Origin: Xanthomonas arboricola pv. juglandis
GTDB taxonomy: Bacteria > Pseudomonadota > Gammaproteobacteria > Xanthomonadales > Xanthomonadaceae
Direction: 5' to 3'
NCBI RefSeq assembly: GCF_001013475.1
Contig: NZ_JZEF01000003.1
Span: 186,001 to 250,000, forward strand
DNA: 64,000 nucleotides
Below are positions 1 through 8,624 of the stretch, in pieces (the stretch's first letter is position 1; each line of letters begins with the position of its first letter). Below the pieces are notes generated by a model, which was given only the letters and a program-made list of their open reading frames with translations, did not search any database and was not told where the DNA came from. Both the position numbers and the translations under genes were made by a program.

Positions 1-161
1 CACGCGATCAGCGAGGGCGAAAACTCCAGCACCATATGCCAGCCCATGGTCATGATGTCGCGCTGGCCCTTGTGGGCCGAGCTGACCAGCACCACCGGCC
101 CGGGTTCCAGGAAGCGGCGCGCCTGCTCCACCGGGAATGCGTGCTTTCGATACTGTTTCAT
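1..161 (-). CDS. Flavin reductase-like domain protein (partial, 5' end only)
   Basis: Reading leftward from an ATG at 161, the first 53 codons are open and run off the window edge. The translation starts MKQYRKHAF and includes PGPVVLVSSA and RDIMTMGWHM. This resembles the N-terminus of the flavin reductase-like (DIM6/NTAB) family, FMN-binding proteins that pass electrons to or from flavin. Only the first quarter or so of the usual length (about 190 residues) is visible, so the FMN-binding region cannot be checked and no substrate can be proposed. It lies 46 bases downstream of the end of modC and on the same strand, but a shared role is not evident. Confidence 0.7.
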   Translation of the reverse strand, partial: MKQYRKHAFPVEQARRFLEPGPVVLVSSAHKGQRDIMTMGWHMVLEFSPSLIA

Positions 162-207
162 GGGCACACCAGCTGATTGACTTCGGTGATCGACAGTGCC
201 GATGCGC

Positions 208-822
208 TCATTCCAGCACATGCACGCTATCGGCGATGCGCTGCACCTCATCGGGATTGTGGCTGACATACAGCATCGGCAGGCGGATCTCGTCGCGCAC
301 GCGTTGCAGGTAGGGAATCAGCTCTTCGCGGCGCGCCTGATCCAGTGCCGACAAGGGCTCGTCGAACAACAGGATCGCCGGTTGCGACAACAAGGCGCGG
401 CCGATCGCCACGCGCTGCGCTTCGCCTCCGGACAGATTGCGCGGCCGGCGTTGCAGCAACGGCCCAATCCCCAACAGCGCCACCACATCGTCGAAACCGA
501 ATGGCGCCGTGCCACGCGCATGCCGGCCGTAACGCAGATTGCGGCGCACATCCAGATGCGGGAACAGCCGCGCATCCTGGAACACATAGCCGATCCTGCG
601 CTTGTGCGTGGGCAGGTTGATGCCTTGCCGGGCGTCGTACAGGCAGCGCCCGTCGATGCGGATATGCCCGGCCTGCGGCTGCACCAGCCCGGCGATGGCA
701 TTGAGCACCGTGGTCTTGCCCGCACCGGAAGGACCGACCAGGGCCACCACCCGCGCCTGGTCCTGGATGTGGAGATGCCGCTGGAAATTGCCGCGCTGCA
801 GCTGCAGGTCGATATCGAGCAT
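208..822 (-). CDS. modC: Molybdate ABC transporter ATP-binding protein, short form
   Basis: Cytoplasmic ATPase of the ModABC molybdate importer. The 204-residue product has the Walker A motif GPSGAGKT (residues 30-37), the ABC signature LSGGEAQR near residue 128 and Walker [13 protein letters not shown]. The ATG at 822 overlaps the modB stop (ATGA), which fixes the start and indicates translational coupling. Known ModC proteins are usually about 350 residues with a C-terminal TOBE/Mop molybdate-binding domain. Here the frame stops just after the histidine switch region (YVSHNPDEV), so that regulatory domain is absent. The ATPase core is complete, so this is probably a natural short form rather than a pseudogene. 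Confidence 0.92.
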   Translation of the reverse strand: MLDIDLQLQRGNFQRHLHIQDQARVVALVGPSGAGKTTVLNAIAGLVQPQAGHIRIDGRCLYDARQGINLPTHKRRIGYVFQDARLFPHLDVRRNLRYGRHARGTAPFGFDDVVALLGIGPLLQRRPRNLSGGEAQRVAIGRALLSQPAILLFDEPLSALDQARREELIPYLQRVRDEIRLPMLYVSHNPDEVQRIADSVHVLE

Positions 823-1514
823 CAGCCGTCCTCGCGCGGATGCGGCCTGCGCACCAGCCACTCGGACAGCAGCAGCGCCGCCAGCGAGATCGCCAGCGCA
901 ACGCCGGCCAGCCGCCACACGCCCGATTCCATGCCCGGCACCTGCATCAGCCCGTAGATGGCCGACGACAAGGTCTGGGTTTCGCCAGGAATATTGGACA
1001 CGAAGGTGATGGTGGCGCCGAATTCGCCCAAGGCCTTGGCGAACGCCAGCACCATGCCGGCGACCAGGCCCGGCCAGGCCAGCGGCAAGGTAATGCTGAA
1101 GAACACCCGCCATGGGCCAGCACCGAGCGTGGCGGCGGCTGCTTCAAGACGGCGGTCGGTCGCTTCGATGGACAAGCGGATCGCGCGCACCATCAGCGGG
1201 AATCCCATCACCGCGCATGCAAGCGCTGCGCCGGTCCAGCGGAACGCGAACTGGACACCGAGGTGTTCCAGCAACCAGCTGCCGACCGGCCCCTGCGTGC
1301 CCAGCACCACCAGCAGCGCATAACCGGTCACCACCGGCGGCATCACCAGCGGCAGATGCAGCAGGGCGTCCAGCAGCGCCTTGCCCGGAAAGCGCCGCCG
1401 CGCCAGCAGCCAGCCGCAGGCGATGCCCGGCGGCAGGCTGGCGATGGCCGCAACGATGGCGACCTTGAGACTCAGGCCGATCGCGGTCAGCTCCTGCGGG
1501 GTGAACATCGACAA
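822..1514 (-). CDS. modB: Molybdate ABC transporter permease
   Basis: Inner-membrane permease of the ModABC system, 230 residues, as usual for the family. The sequence is a series of hydrophobic helices, with the cytoplasmic-loop EAA-type motif ([14 protein letters not shown], about residues 145-160) that contacts ModC, followed by TLPLAWPGL. Its start lies 9 bases after the modA stop and its stop overlaps the modC start, so the three genes form one leftward operon modA-modB-modC. The first ATG (1514) fits the family start. Confidence 0.94.
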   Translation of the reverse strand: MSMFTPQELTAIGLSLKVAIVAAIASLPPGIACGWLLARRRFPGKALLDALLHLPLVMPPVVTGYALLVVLGTQGPVGSWLLEHLGVQFAFRWTGAALACAVMGFPLMVRAIRLSIEATDRRLEAAAATLGAGPWRVFFSITLPLAWPGLVAGMVLAFAKALGEFGATITFVSNIPGETQTLSSAIYGLMQVPGMESGVWRLAGVALAISLAALLLSEWLVRRPHPREDG

Positions 1515-1523
1515 CGGCGCACC

Positions 1524-2300
1524 TCAATCCTGCAACGAAAAACCACGGCGAACGAAGATCGCCCTGGCCGGCTTGCTGCCCAGCCATTGCACGAACGCGG
1601 CCGTGCCGGCATTGCTGCTGTTCTTCAACGCAGCGACCGGATACACGATGGCATCGTGGCTATCGGCGGGGAAGGTCGCGACTACGCGGACCTTGGGTTC
1701 GGCGCGCGCATCCGAGCCGTACACGATGCCCAGCGGCGCTTCGCCGCGCGAGACCAGCATCAATGCGGCGCGCACGCTTTCCGACTCGGCCAGGCGATTG
1801 CTCACGCCATCCCACTGACCGAGTTTGCGCAGCGCTGCGGCGGCATACTTGCCGGCCGGCACGCTGTTGGTCTGGCCAACCGCCAACCGACCGCTGTCAC
1901 CGAGCGCCTTGGCAATCGCGCCGGGCTGGCGCGGATCCACGCGCAGCTTGCTGGTGGCCGGGGCGATCAACACCAGGGTATTGCCGAGCAGGTTGCGGCG
2001 CTGCGCCGGCACGACCAGGCCGCGTTGCTGCAGATAGTCCATCCATTCCAGGTCGGCCGAAAAGAACACGTCTGCCGGTGCGCCTTGCTCGATCTGGCGC
2101 GCCAGTGCAGAGCTGGCGGCGTAGGAAACGCGCACCGGCGTGCCGGTCGCCTTTTCGTAAGCGGCCGCGGCCTCGTCCATGGATTCCTTCAGGCTTGCTG
2201 CGGCGAACACCGTCACCGGCGCGCTCTGCGCAGTGGCCAGGACGGGCAGGGCAAGCATCAGCACGCAGAACGCGCGCTGCCAAAAACCGATCGTGCGCAT
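1524..2300 (-). CDS. modA: Molybdate ABC transporter periplasmic substrate-binding protein
   Basis: Periplasmic molybdate/tungstate-binding component of ModABC, 258 residues. It begins with a signal peptide (basic MRTIGFWQR, hydrophobic core, cleavage after ATAQS or nearby). The mature protein starts [15 protein letters not shown], the classic ModA N-terminal strand whose serines bind the oxyanion. Also typical are [20 protein letters not shown] and [10 protein letters not shown]. The ATG at 2300 is chosen over the upstream one at 2348 because a GGAG sits 6 bases before it and the signal peptide starts there. No ModE-binding palindrome was obvious upstream. Confidence 0.94.
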   Translation of the reverse strand: MRTIGFWQRAFCVLMLALPVLATAQSAPVTVFAAASLKESMDEAAAAYEKATGTPVRVSYAASSALARQIEQGAPADVFFSADLEWMDYLQQRGLVVPAQRRNLLGNTLVLIAPATSKLRVDPRQPGAIAKALGDSGRLAVGQTNSVPAGKYAAAALRKLGQWDGVSNRLAESESVRAALMLVSRGEAPLGIVYGSDARAEPKVRVVATFPADSHDAIVYPVAALKNSSNAGTAAFVQWLGSKPARAIFVRRGFSLQD

Positions 2301-2375
2301 GGGAAGCTCCAGCAAGGTCAGGCAGCGATCATAGCGGCTGCGCGTCATGCGCCGCGTGGTGGCTACGTTGACCTA

Positions 2376-3200
2376 TCAGTCAACCACGCCGTCGCAGCGG
2401 CCAGCCTGCAGATTGGTCTGCAATGCCGGCCGGATCAGCCTGGGCTCGGGCAGCGTGGCATCGCGGGCCTGGCGCTGCGCCACGAATGCATCGATCTTCA
2501 CGCCGTCGCGCACGTGGATATTGCTGCGCCGCTGCTCGCCGATGCTGGTCTGGTACGCCACCTCACGGCCGCCCGGGCCGTAGTCGTGGCAGACGAACAC
2601 GCGTGTGTCTTCCGGCAGCGCGTACATGCGCTGGATCGAAGCGAACAGTTGCCGTGCATCGCCGCCGGGGAAATCGCAGCGTGCGGTGCCGGCGTCCGGC
2701 ATGAACAACGAATCGCCGGGGAACAGCGCATCGCCGATCAGGTACGCGATGCTGTCGCTGGTATGCCCGGGCACCGCGATGACACGTACCTGCAGCGTGC
2801 CAAGCTCGAAGCGCTCGTCATCGGCAAACAGGTGATCGAACTGCGAGCCATCGGCACGAAAGTCGTCCGGTAACGTACAACGGGGCGCAAGCGTCTGCTG
2901 CACATCCCGAATGCCCTCACCGATGCCGATGCGTGCCTGCGGCCAGTGCTGCTTCAGCCACTGCGCGGCAGACAGATGATCGGCATGCGCATGGGTTTCC
3001 AGCAGCCACTGCACCTGCCAGCCGTGTTGGGCGACGGCATCGACGATGGCTTGCGCGGCGCGCGTGCCGGCCTTGCCGGTGTCGGCCGCATAGTCCAGCG
3101 CCGGATCGATCACCGCTGCCGCCCCGGTCGCCGCGTCGGCGACCACATAGGTGAAGGTGTTGCTGTCGGCGTGAAAGAACGCAAGCACCTCGGGCTGCAT
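2376..3200 (-). CDS. MBL-fold metallohydrolase, ETHE1/persulfide dioxygenase-like
   Basis: A 274-residue metallo-beta-lactamase-fold protein. Metal-ligand motifs visible are THAHADHL (the HxHxDH signature), VPGHTSD, the GDSLF aspartate and the late CHDYGPGG histidine. The architecture (N-terminal NTFTYVVAD and VIDPALDY, then the motifs above, then SIGEQRRSN) matches the ETHE1-like group, mononuclear-iron dioxygenases that oxidise glutathione persulfide to sulfite. Glyoxalase II relatives are an alternative. The ATG at 3200 has GGAGA 6 bases upstream; an ATG four codons earlier (3212) is also possible. It starts 13 bases after the nuclease gene, so the two are probably cotranscribed. A sulfide-detoxifying role is inferred from family only. 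Confidence 0.8.
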   Translation of the reverse strand: MQPEVLAFFHADSNTFTYVVADAATGAAAVIDPALDYAADTGKAGTRAAQAIVDAVAQHGWQVQWLLETHAHADHLSAAQWLKQHWPQARIGIGEGIRDVQQTLAPRCTLPDDFRADGSQFDHLFADDERFELGTLQVRVIAVPGHTSDSIAYLIGDALFPGDSLFMPDAGTARCDFPGGDARQLFASIQRMYALPEDTRVFVCHDYGPGGREVAYQTSIGEQRRSNIHVRDGVKIDAFVAQRQARDATLPEPRLIRPALQTNLQAGRCDGVVD

Positions 3201-3213
3201 CGGCGTCTCCATC

Positions 3214-4029
3214 TCAGGGCGCGGCCAGCGCCGCATTGAGCACGGCGGCCAGTCGGTCGCCAGCCTCGCGCAATTGGGTCTCGGCAAGCGGACGATAGGT
3301 CGCGATGTAGTCGTCCGGCAACACGTGCTTGCTCGGATAGACGCCGGGCGTGACCGCGATCTTGCAGGAGGCCTGCGCCCATGCCGCGGCCGGCGGTGGC
3401 AGCACCGGCGATGTGGCAGCGGTCGCCGGCAACGCCAGCAGGCGTTGCAGATAGGCATCGTCATCGAGATGGCGGTCGTTGAGCATGCCGCTGTCCCACA
3501 GCGCATGCAGGTTGCTGCCCTTGCCGGCGACCTGCAGCTGGAATTCATTGCCGCCCTTGTCGTGCGCGTAGCCGGCATGCATCGGCTGATGGATGTCGCC
3601 GACAAAATGCACCACGAACTTCAGGGCCTGCCGGCGCACATCCAGCGGCTGGCTACGGTCGGCAAGCAGCGCGGTCTGCCGGTCGAGCGCGGCGATCACG
3701 CAGTTGCCGTCCGGGCAGTCGCGCGGCGGCGCATACGTGCAGTCATGCTCGCCAAGATTGACGTAGTGCCAGGGCCCGGAGCGCTTGCCCAGCTCCGGGT
3801 CGTGCTCGCGCAGCTCGTCGGCCCAGCTGGCGACACCGGCCAATGTCGGGTTGGCTTCGCCCTTGAGCAATTGCGCCACCTGCGCTTGCGCCTGCGGGCT
3901 CAGTTCGGTCTCGGCAATGCGCGCCACCAGACGGTGGCCTTGCGGCCCCCAGGCGAAGGCGCTGATGGGCTGAAGGGCCGCGACCACGGTTGCGGCAAGA
4001 ACGAGGATGCGAGGAGAGAAGGTCTTCAT
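3214..4029 (-). CDS. Secreted S1/P1-type nuclease
   Basis: A 271-residue zinc-dependent nuclease of the S1/P1 family, which cleaves single-stranded nucleic acids and removes 3'-phosphates. The signal peptide ends ISAFA, leaving Trp as the mature N-terminus in WGPQGHRLVA. In this family that N-terminal Trp is itself a zinc ligand, so the cleavage position supports both the start and the function. Other ligand motifs are ASWADELR, WHYVNL, FVVHFVGDIHQPMHAG (HxxxDxxxPxH) and NLHALWDSG (HxxxD). Length and motif order fit the family. It should act in the periplasm or outside the cell. The ATG at 4029 is preferred to 4086 because it begins the signal peptide. Confidence 0.9.
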   Translation of the reverse strand: MKTFSPRILVLAATVVAALQPISAFAWGPQGHRLVARIAETELSPQAQAQVAQLLKGEANPTLAGVASWADELREHDPELGKRSGPWHYVNLGEHDCTYAPPRDCPDGNCVIAALDRQTALLADRSQPLDVRRQALKFVVHFVGDIHQPMHAGYAHDKGGNEFQLQVAGKGSNLHALWDSGMLNDRHLDDDAYLQRLLALPATAATSPVLPPPAAAWAQASCKIAVTPGVYPSKHVLPDDYIATYRPLAETQLREAGDRLAAVLNAALAAP

Positions 4030-4118
4030 CCGGCAATTGTACGCATCGGTCCGGGACGGTTTGATGGCCGTCCCTTGTCGAAGCACAGCCGCGGCTCAGC
4101 GTGGCGTCTGCGGCATGC

Positions 4119-4733
4119 TCAGAAGTACACCAGGTACGACACGCCATAGGTCAGCGGATCGATCCGCGCCTTGCCCAGCCGGCTGCCATTGAAGTCGACG
4201 TTGCTGCGCGAATTCGTCCAGCGCGCATCCACCCGCAGGCCGCTGCGATCGTTGAAGATGAAGTCCACACCGACATGCGCGGTGGCGCCCACCGAGTCGT
4301 CGAAGCTCAGGTCGCCATTGCCAAAGGTTTCATCGACGTCTTCTCCGACAAACGTGGTGTAGTTGATGCCGACGCCCACAAACGGCGACACCGTGCCGTA
4401 GCCATTGATGTGGTACTGCAACAGCACGCTCGGCGGCACCGACCAATAGCTGCCCACCTTGCCGACACCCTCAAGCTCCAGATCGTGCTTGCCCGACACC
4501 GCGGCATGCACCTCGATGCCGAGGTTGTTGCGCAGGAAGTATTCGTAGGTGAACGACAGCGTCGGTGCACCCTTGATCTCGGCACGCGTGCCGCCGAAGC
4601 TGCCGCTGTCGGACTTGGGCGAGACATAGCCGGCGCCGTAGCCAGTGGTCCAGTGGCCGGCCGATTGTGCAAGGGCGGGTGCGGCCGAGGCGGCCAGTGC
4701 GATGGCGAGGGCGGTACGGATCAGCATGCTCAT
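4119..4733 (-). CDS. OmpW-family outer membrane protein (paralogue 1)
   Basis: A 204-residue small beta-barrel of the OmpW family. It has a signal peptide (MSMLIRTALAIALAAS, cleavage after ALAQ), alternating hydrophobic strands, the family phrase FVGVGINYTTF and a terminal aromatic residue (YLVYF end) that serves as the outer-membrane assembly signal. OmpW barrels form narrow hydrophobic channels; the physiological substrate is not known for this member. A GGGGA lies 5 bases upstream of the ATG at 4733. The next gene upstream encodes a second OmpW, so this is a local duplication. Confidence 0.88.
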   Translation of the reverse strand: MSMLIRTALAIALAASAAPALAQSAGHWTTGYGAGYVSPKSDSGSFGGTRAEIKGAPTLSFTYEYFLRNNLGIEVHAAVSGKHDLELEGVGKVGSYWSVPPSVLLQYHINGYGTVSPFVGVGINYTTFVGEDVDETFGNGDLSFDDSVGATAHVGVDFIFNDRSGLRVDARWTNSRSNVDFNGSRLGKARIDPLTYGVSYLVYF

Positions 4734-4852
4734 GGAATCCCCGGATAGGTCGGACAGGCGGTCGACGTGACCAACCTGTCCGCAACTCCGGCGGTGGATT
4801 CACGTCCCTGGACGCCAAGTGTGCCAGAGATGCATCGCGCACGCTGCCGGGC

Positions 4853-5476
4853 TCAGAACCGGTGCACGTAGGCCACGCCGTAGACCAGCGGGTCGATGTT
4901 GACCGTGCCGATGCGGTTGCCGTCGAGGCGCGCTTCGGTGTCGATGTCGATCCAGCGCAGGTTCACCCGCAGCGCGCCGCGGTCGCTGAGCTTGTAGTCC
5001 ACGCCCGCGTGCAGTGCCAGGCCCCAGGAATCGTCCAGTTCCAGCTCGCTGCCGGCCAGCGCGCCGCGCGTGTCGGTGCTGAAGAAACGGGTGTAGTTGA
5101 TGCCCGCGCCAACGAACGGCGAGAGCTTGCCCTGGCTGTTGAAGTGGTACTGCAGCGAGATCACCGGCGGCAGATGCTTGGTGCTGCCGACACGCCCCAG
5201 GCCACGGAGCGCGATGTCGTGCTCGAACGGCAGCGCAGCCAGTACTTCGATGCCCAGGTTGTCGGCGATGAAGTATTCGGCGGTGAAGGTCGGCTTGATG
5301 TCCTTGCCGACGTCCGCCTCCAGCGTGCCGCCGACCAGACGGCCGTTATCGGACTTGGGAGCGACCTGGTGGGCACCGACGGCAACGGTCCAGTCGCCTT
5401 TGGATTGAGCCAGTGCGGGGACGCTGGCGAAGCTGGCGGCCAGGCCGGCGAGCAGAAGGGTAGAGCGCATGCGCAT
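4853..5476 (-). CDS. OmpW-family outer membrane protein (paralogue 2)
   Basis: A 207-residue OmpW-type eight-stranded barrel with a signal peptide (MRMRSTLLLAGLAA, cleavage after ALAQ), the family phrase FVGAGINYTRF and a C-terminal Phe (AYVHRF). It aligns over its whole length with the neighbouring paralogue (shared LQYHFN/LLQYHI, GINYT, HAGVDY/HVGVDF and the VNIDPLVYGV-type ending), but the loops differ a good deal, so the duplication is not recent. The start at 5476 has GAGAG upstream. The 119-base gap between the two genes could hold a separate promoter. Confidence 0.88.
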   Translation of the reverse strand: MRMRSTLLLAGLAASFASVPALAQSKGDWTVAVGAHQVAPKSDNGRLVGGTLEADVGKDIKPTFTAEYFIADNLGIEVLAALPFEHDIALRGLGRVGSTKHLPPVISLQYHFNSQGKLSPFVGAGINYTRFFSTDTRGALAGSELELDDSWGLALHAGVDYKLSDRGALRVNLRWIDIDTEARLDGNRIGTVNIDPLVYGVAYVHRF

Positions 5477-5727
5477 GGAAACTCTCGTTGTGTGCAGGGG
5501 ATGGAAGAAGTCTTGATGGTTTGCGCGCTGGATGCCTTGATCCTGATCAATCCGTCCGTGTAATGACGTTGCGGGTCATGCGCGGACGCGAGCAGGGACC
5601 GGCAGCGACAGCAGCGATGTGCGCCATGCCGGTGATCGCACCGGCGCGTCGCGTCCGGTCTGCAACGCGATGCGCCTGCGTGCGCGGTGGAGCAGGCAGC
5701 GATCAGGTGGCTGCAGCGCTCGCGCAC

Positions 5728-6240
5728 TTACTTGACCTTGACAAGCGTGGGCGCATCCACTTCCGGCATCGCCGAGCTGTGGTGGTTGATGATCAGCCAC
5801 TTGTCGTCGCGCTTCTCGTACACGAAGGTGTAGCGCGCCTGCACCTTGCTCTTCTTGCCGTCCTTGTCGGTCAGCGTGAAGGTATAGACGCCGGCATCCA
5901 CTGCACTGTCGTCATCGAGCACGCGCACGGTGCGGTAGTTGACGACACCTTGCGGCTTCTTGGTCAGGAACATCTCGAAGTACTTTTCGATCTGCGCACG
6001 CGAGGCGCGCACTTCGTTGGAGACGGTCGGCAGCAACACGCCGTCCGGCGCGTACAGGTCCGCCACCTTGTGCGGGTTGCCGGTGGCCAGCGCCGCGTTC
6101 CAGGTGTCGAACAGCGCAGCGACTTCGCGCGCTTCACCATCGGCGGGCAGCGAGGCCTTTTCGGTGTAGTGCATCACGCCGCCAGCCAGCGCCGGGGTGG
6201 CGGCCAGGGCCAGAACCAGAGAGAGAAGGGTGCGACGCAT
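5728..6240 (-). CDS. Secreted SnoaL/DUF4440-like protein (SgcJ/EcaC type)
   Basis: A 170-residue protein with a signal peptide (MRRTLLSLVLALAATPALAG) and an NTF2/SnoaL-like fold: WNAALATGNPHKVADLYAPDG is the typical opening helix of DUF4440 and SgcJ/EcaC-type proteins, followed by RYTFVYEKRDDKWLIINHHSS, the usual final strands. Members are often annotated as oxidoreductases, but few have been tested, and no catalytic residue can be assigned here. The ATG at 6240 has GGAG 9 bases upstream. It stands 250 bases upstream of the OmpW pair and may be transcribed alone. Confidence 0.8.
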   Translation of the reverse strand: MRRTLLSLVLALAATPALAGGVMHYTEKASLPADGEAREVAALFDTWNAALATGNPHKVADLYAPDGVLLPTVSNEVRASRAQIEKYFEMFLTKKPQGVVNYRTVRVLDDDSAVDAGVYTFTLTDKDGKKSKVQARYTFVYEKRDDKWLIINHHSSAMPEVDAPTLVKVK

Positions 6241-6690
6241 GGGGAATCTCCGTTGTGATGGATGGGTGCCTCAGCAGGCAGGGCCAGTATCGAAATCCAC
6301 GGAGCGCCGAAATGCTGCTGTTCGGCATATGCGTCGATACGCCTTTCAGCGTATCGGTGTATAACTTAAGTAATTGAATTAGATTGGATATGTCAATGAA
6401 TAAGGCGTAGTTTCGATTGCCGCGTCCGTGCCGCACCTCAGATCGTCGCGGGCCCTCAAGTCAGGCAGGCGTCAGCCCATACCGCATCGTGCTTGCAGCG
6501 CCGAGCTCATCACCTTGTCGATTGACGGCACCCACACAGCGTGCCCACCTTCCGATTCCCGATTCCCGATTCCCCAATCCCCAATCCCCAATCCCCAATC
6601 CCCAATCCCCACCACGCATGCACCACGGCACAACGTCCTAGCGCCACATGCTGCAGCGCTGGCCGCAGCACGGCTGCGCGAGTGCGACGC
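6241..6690. other. Non-coding region between divergent genes, AT-rich then repeat-bearing
   Basis: No convincing gene. The part next to the DUF4440 gene (about 6340-6415) is unusually AT-rich for this DNA and probably holds its leftward promoter. The right part holds the heptamer array listed separately. Confidence 0.5.
6554..6609. repeat. Heptanucleotide tandem array upstream of gap
   Basis: Eight head-to-tail 7-base units: three GATTCCC followed by five CAATCCC, with no interruption. The unit is the same sequence family as the inverted-repeat elements at 32822-32927 and 35873-35976. It lies about 140 bases before the gap start. Pure short tandem arrays of this kind often vary in copy number between strains. 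Confidence 0.9.
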
Positions 6691-7752
<1,062 letters not shown>

Positions 7753-7776
7753 ACCTCGCGCTCAGGCGATGCGTAG

Positions 7777-7806
7777 AGGCCCCGGCATGCCGGGGCCTTT
7801 CGTTTT
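7777..7806 (+). terminator. Rho-independent terminator of gap
   Basis: Perfect palindrome AGGCCCCGGC-AT-GCCGGGGCCT (7777-7798) followed by TTTCGTTTT, 25 bases after the gap stop. Confidence 0.9.
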
Positions 7807-7969
7807 GTGCCTGTCGAAATGTGATGTGTGCATTTACCGTCGCAGCGTCGTCGTCATTACGAAAAGTGGACTTTGAGAGGCCCACGTGCGCTAATTTGCT
7901 GGCACGGCGGTCGTTCCCGTGTCGTGTACGAAGGATCGGGGAACTCCATGGATCGAGAGAACAAAACTC

Positions 7970-8440
7970 ATGAGTAAATTTCTGGCGGGCGTATTGGCGC
8001 TCGGTGTGGTGTTTGCGGTGTCGGCGCCGTCGACCAGTTGGGCAGCGAAGAAGCAGACCGGTACGCCGGCCTGGATGAATGCTGATGGTGAGGTGATCAA
8101 GTCGGCCGATGTTGAAGCGGGCTATGGCGAAACGGTCAAGGGCATCAACGATTACGAAGGCGAGATCACCGGCAAGCCGGCGCCTGACAGCAAGTTCACC
8201 CAGCTGAAGATCGGTATGCCGATGAAGCAGGTCACCGACCTGATTGGTCAGCCGAATGACCAGGGTTCCTACGTGACCGGCAAGGCGTTCATCCCGTTCT
8301 TCTTTGGCGGCGACCGTTACCGTTACGAGATGGCCTACAAGGGCCAGGGGCGCCTGGTGTTCGCTGGCAAGTCGATGGACACCGGCGGCAACCTGATCTG
8401 GATCATCCATAACAAGAACGACAGCGGCTACCGCGAATAA
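7970..8440 (+). CDS. Exported small protein with BamE/SmpA-like domain
   Basis: A 156-residue protein of unknown function. It has a signal peptide (MSKFLAGVLALGVVF, cleavage near TSWAA). After a charged linker comes LKIGMPMKQVTDLIGQPND and RYRYEMAYKGQGRLVF. The pattern GM-x(3)-V-x(2)-L-x-G-x-P is that of the BamE/SmpA/OmlA fold, used by outer-membrane assembly lipoproteins and beta-lactamase inhibitor-like domains. It lacks a lipobox cysteine, so it is predicted periplasmic rather than lipid-anchored. The ATG at 7970 has GAGAGA 10 bases upstream and starts the signal peptide; earlier in-frame starts are not needed. Flanked by terminators on both sides, so it is a single-gene unit. Confidence 0.75.
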   Translation: MSKFLAGVLALGVVFAVSAPSTSWAAKKQTGTPAWMNADGEVIKSADVEAGYGETVKGINDYEGEITGKPAPDSKFTQLKIGMPMKQVTDLIGQPNDQGSYVTGKAFIPFFFGGDRYRYEMAYKGQGRLVFAGKSMDTGGNLIWIIHNKNDSGYRE

Positions 8441-8447
8441 GTGTCAG

Positions 8448-8475
8448 ACGCCCGGTTCTTCCGGGCGTTTTTTTT
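8448..8475 (+). terminator. Rho-independent terminator after the BamE-like gene
   Basis: Stem ACGCCCGG (8448-8455) and CCGGGCGT (8461-8468) with loop TTCTT, followed by an eight-base T run. It begins 8 bases after the stop codon. Confidence 0.93.
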
Positions 8476-8624
8476 GGAGTGCATGTCCGTGCCTGTAGCC
8501 AGTGTGGGTAGGTGGCACCGACGGCATCGCGTCGCTGCGCTTCAGCCAGTGATTGGCTGCCCAGACGCGGCCTGAGCCTGTATGGTTCGCGCATTCGGCC
8601 GGATGCCGACTCAGGGGTTGTGCG

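Noticed and set aside
208-822. modC as a truncated pseudogene
   Set aside because: All catalytic motifs are intact and the gene is precisely coupled to modB. A missing regulatory domain alone does not show decay.
840-2873. A 677-codon open frame on the plus strand across the mod genes
   Set aside because: It is antisense to modA, modB and the metallohydrolase gene, which have clear family matches. Long antisense frames are expected in high-GC DNA, and the translation is low-complexity Arg/Gln/His.
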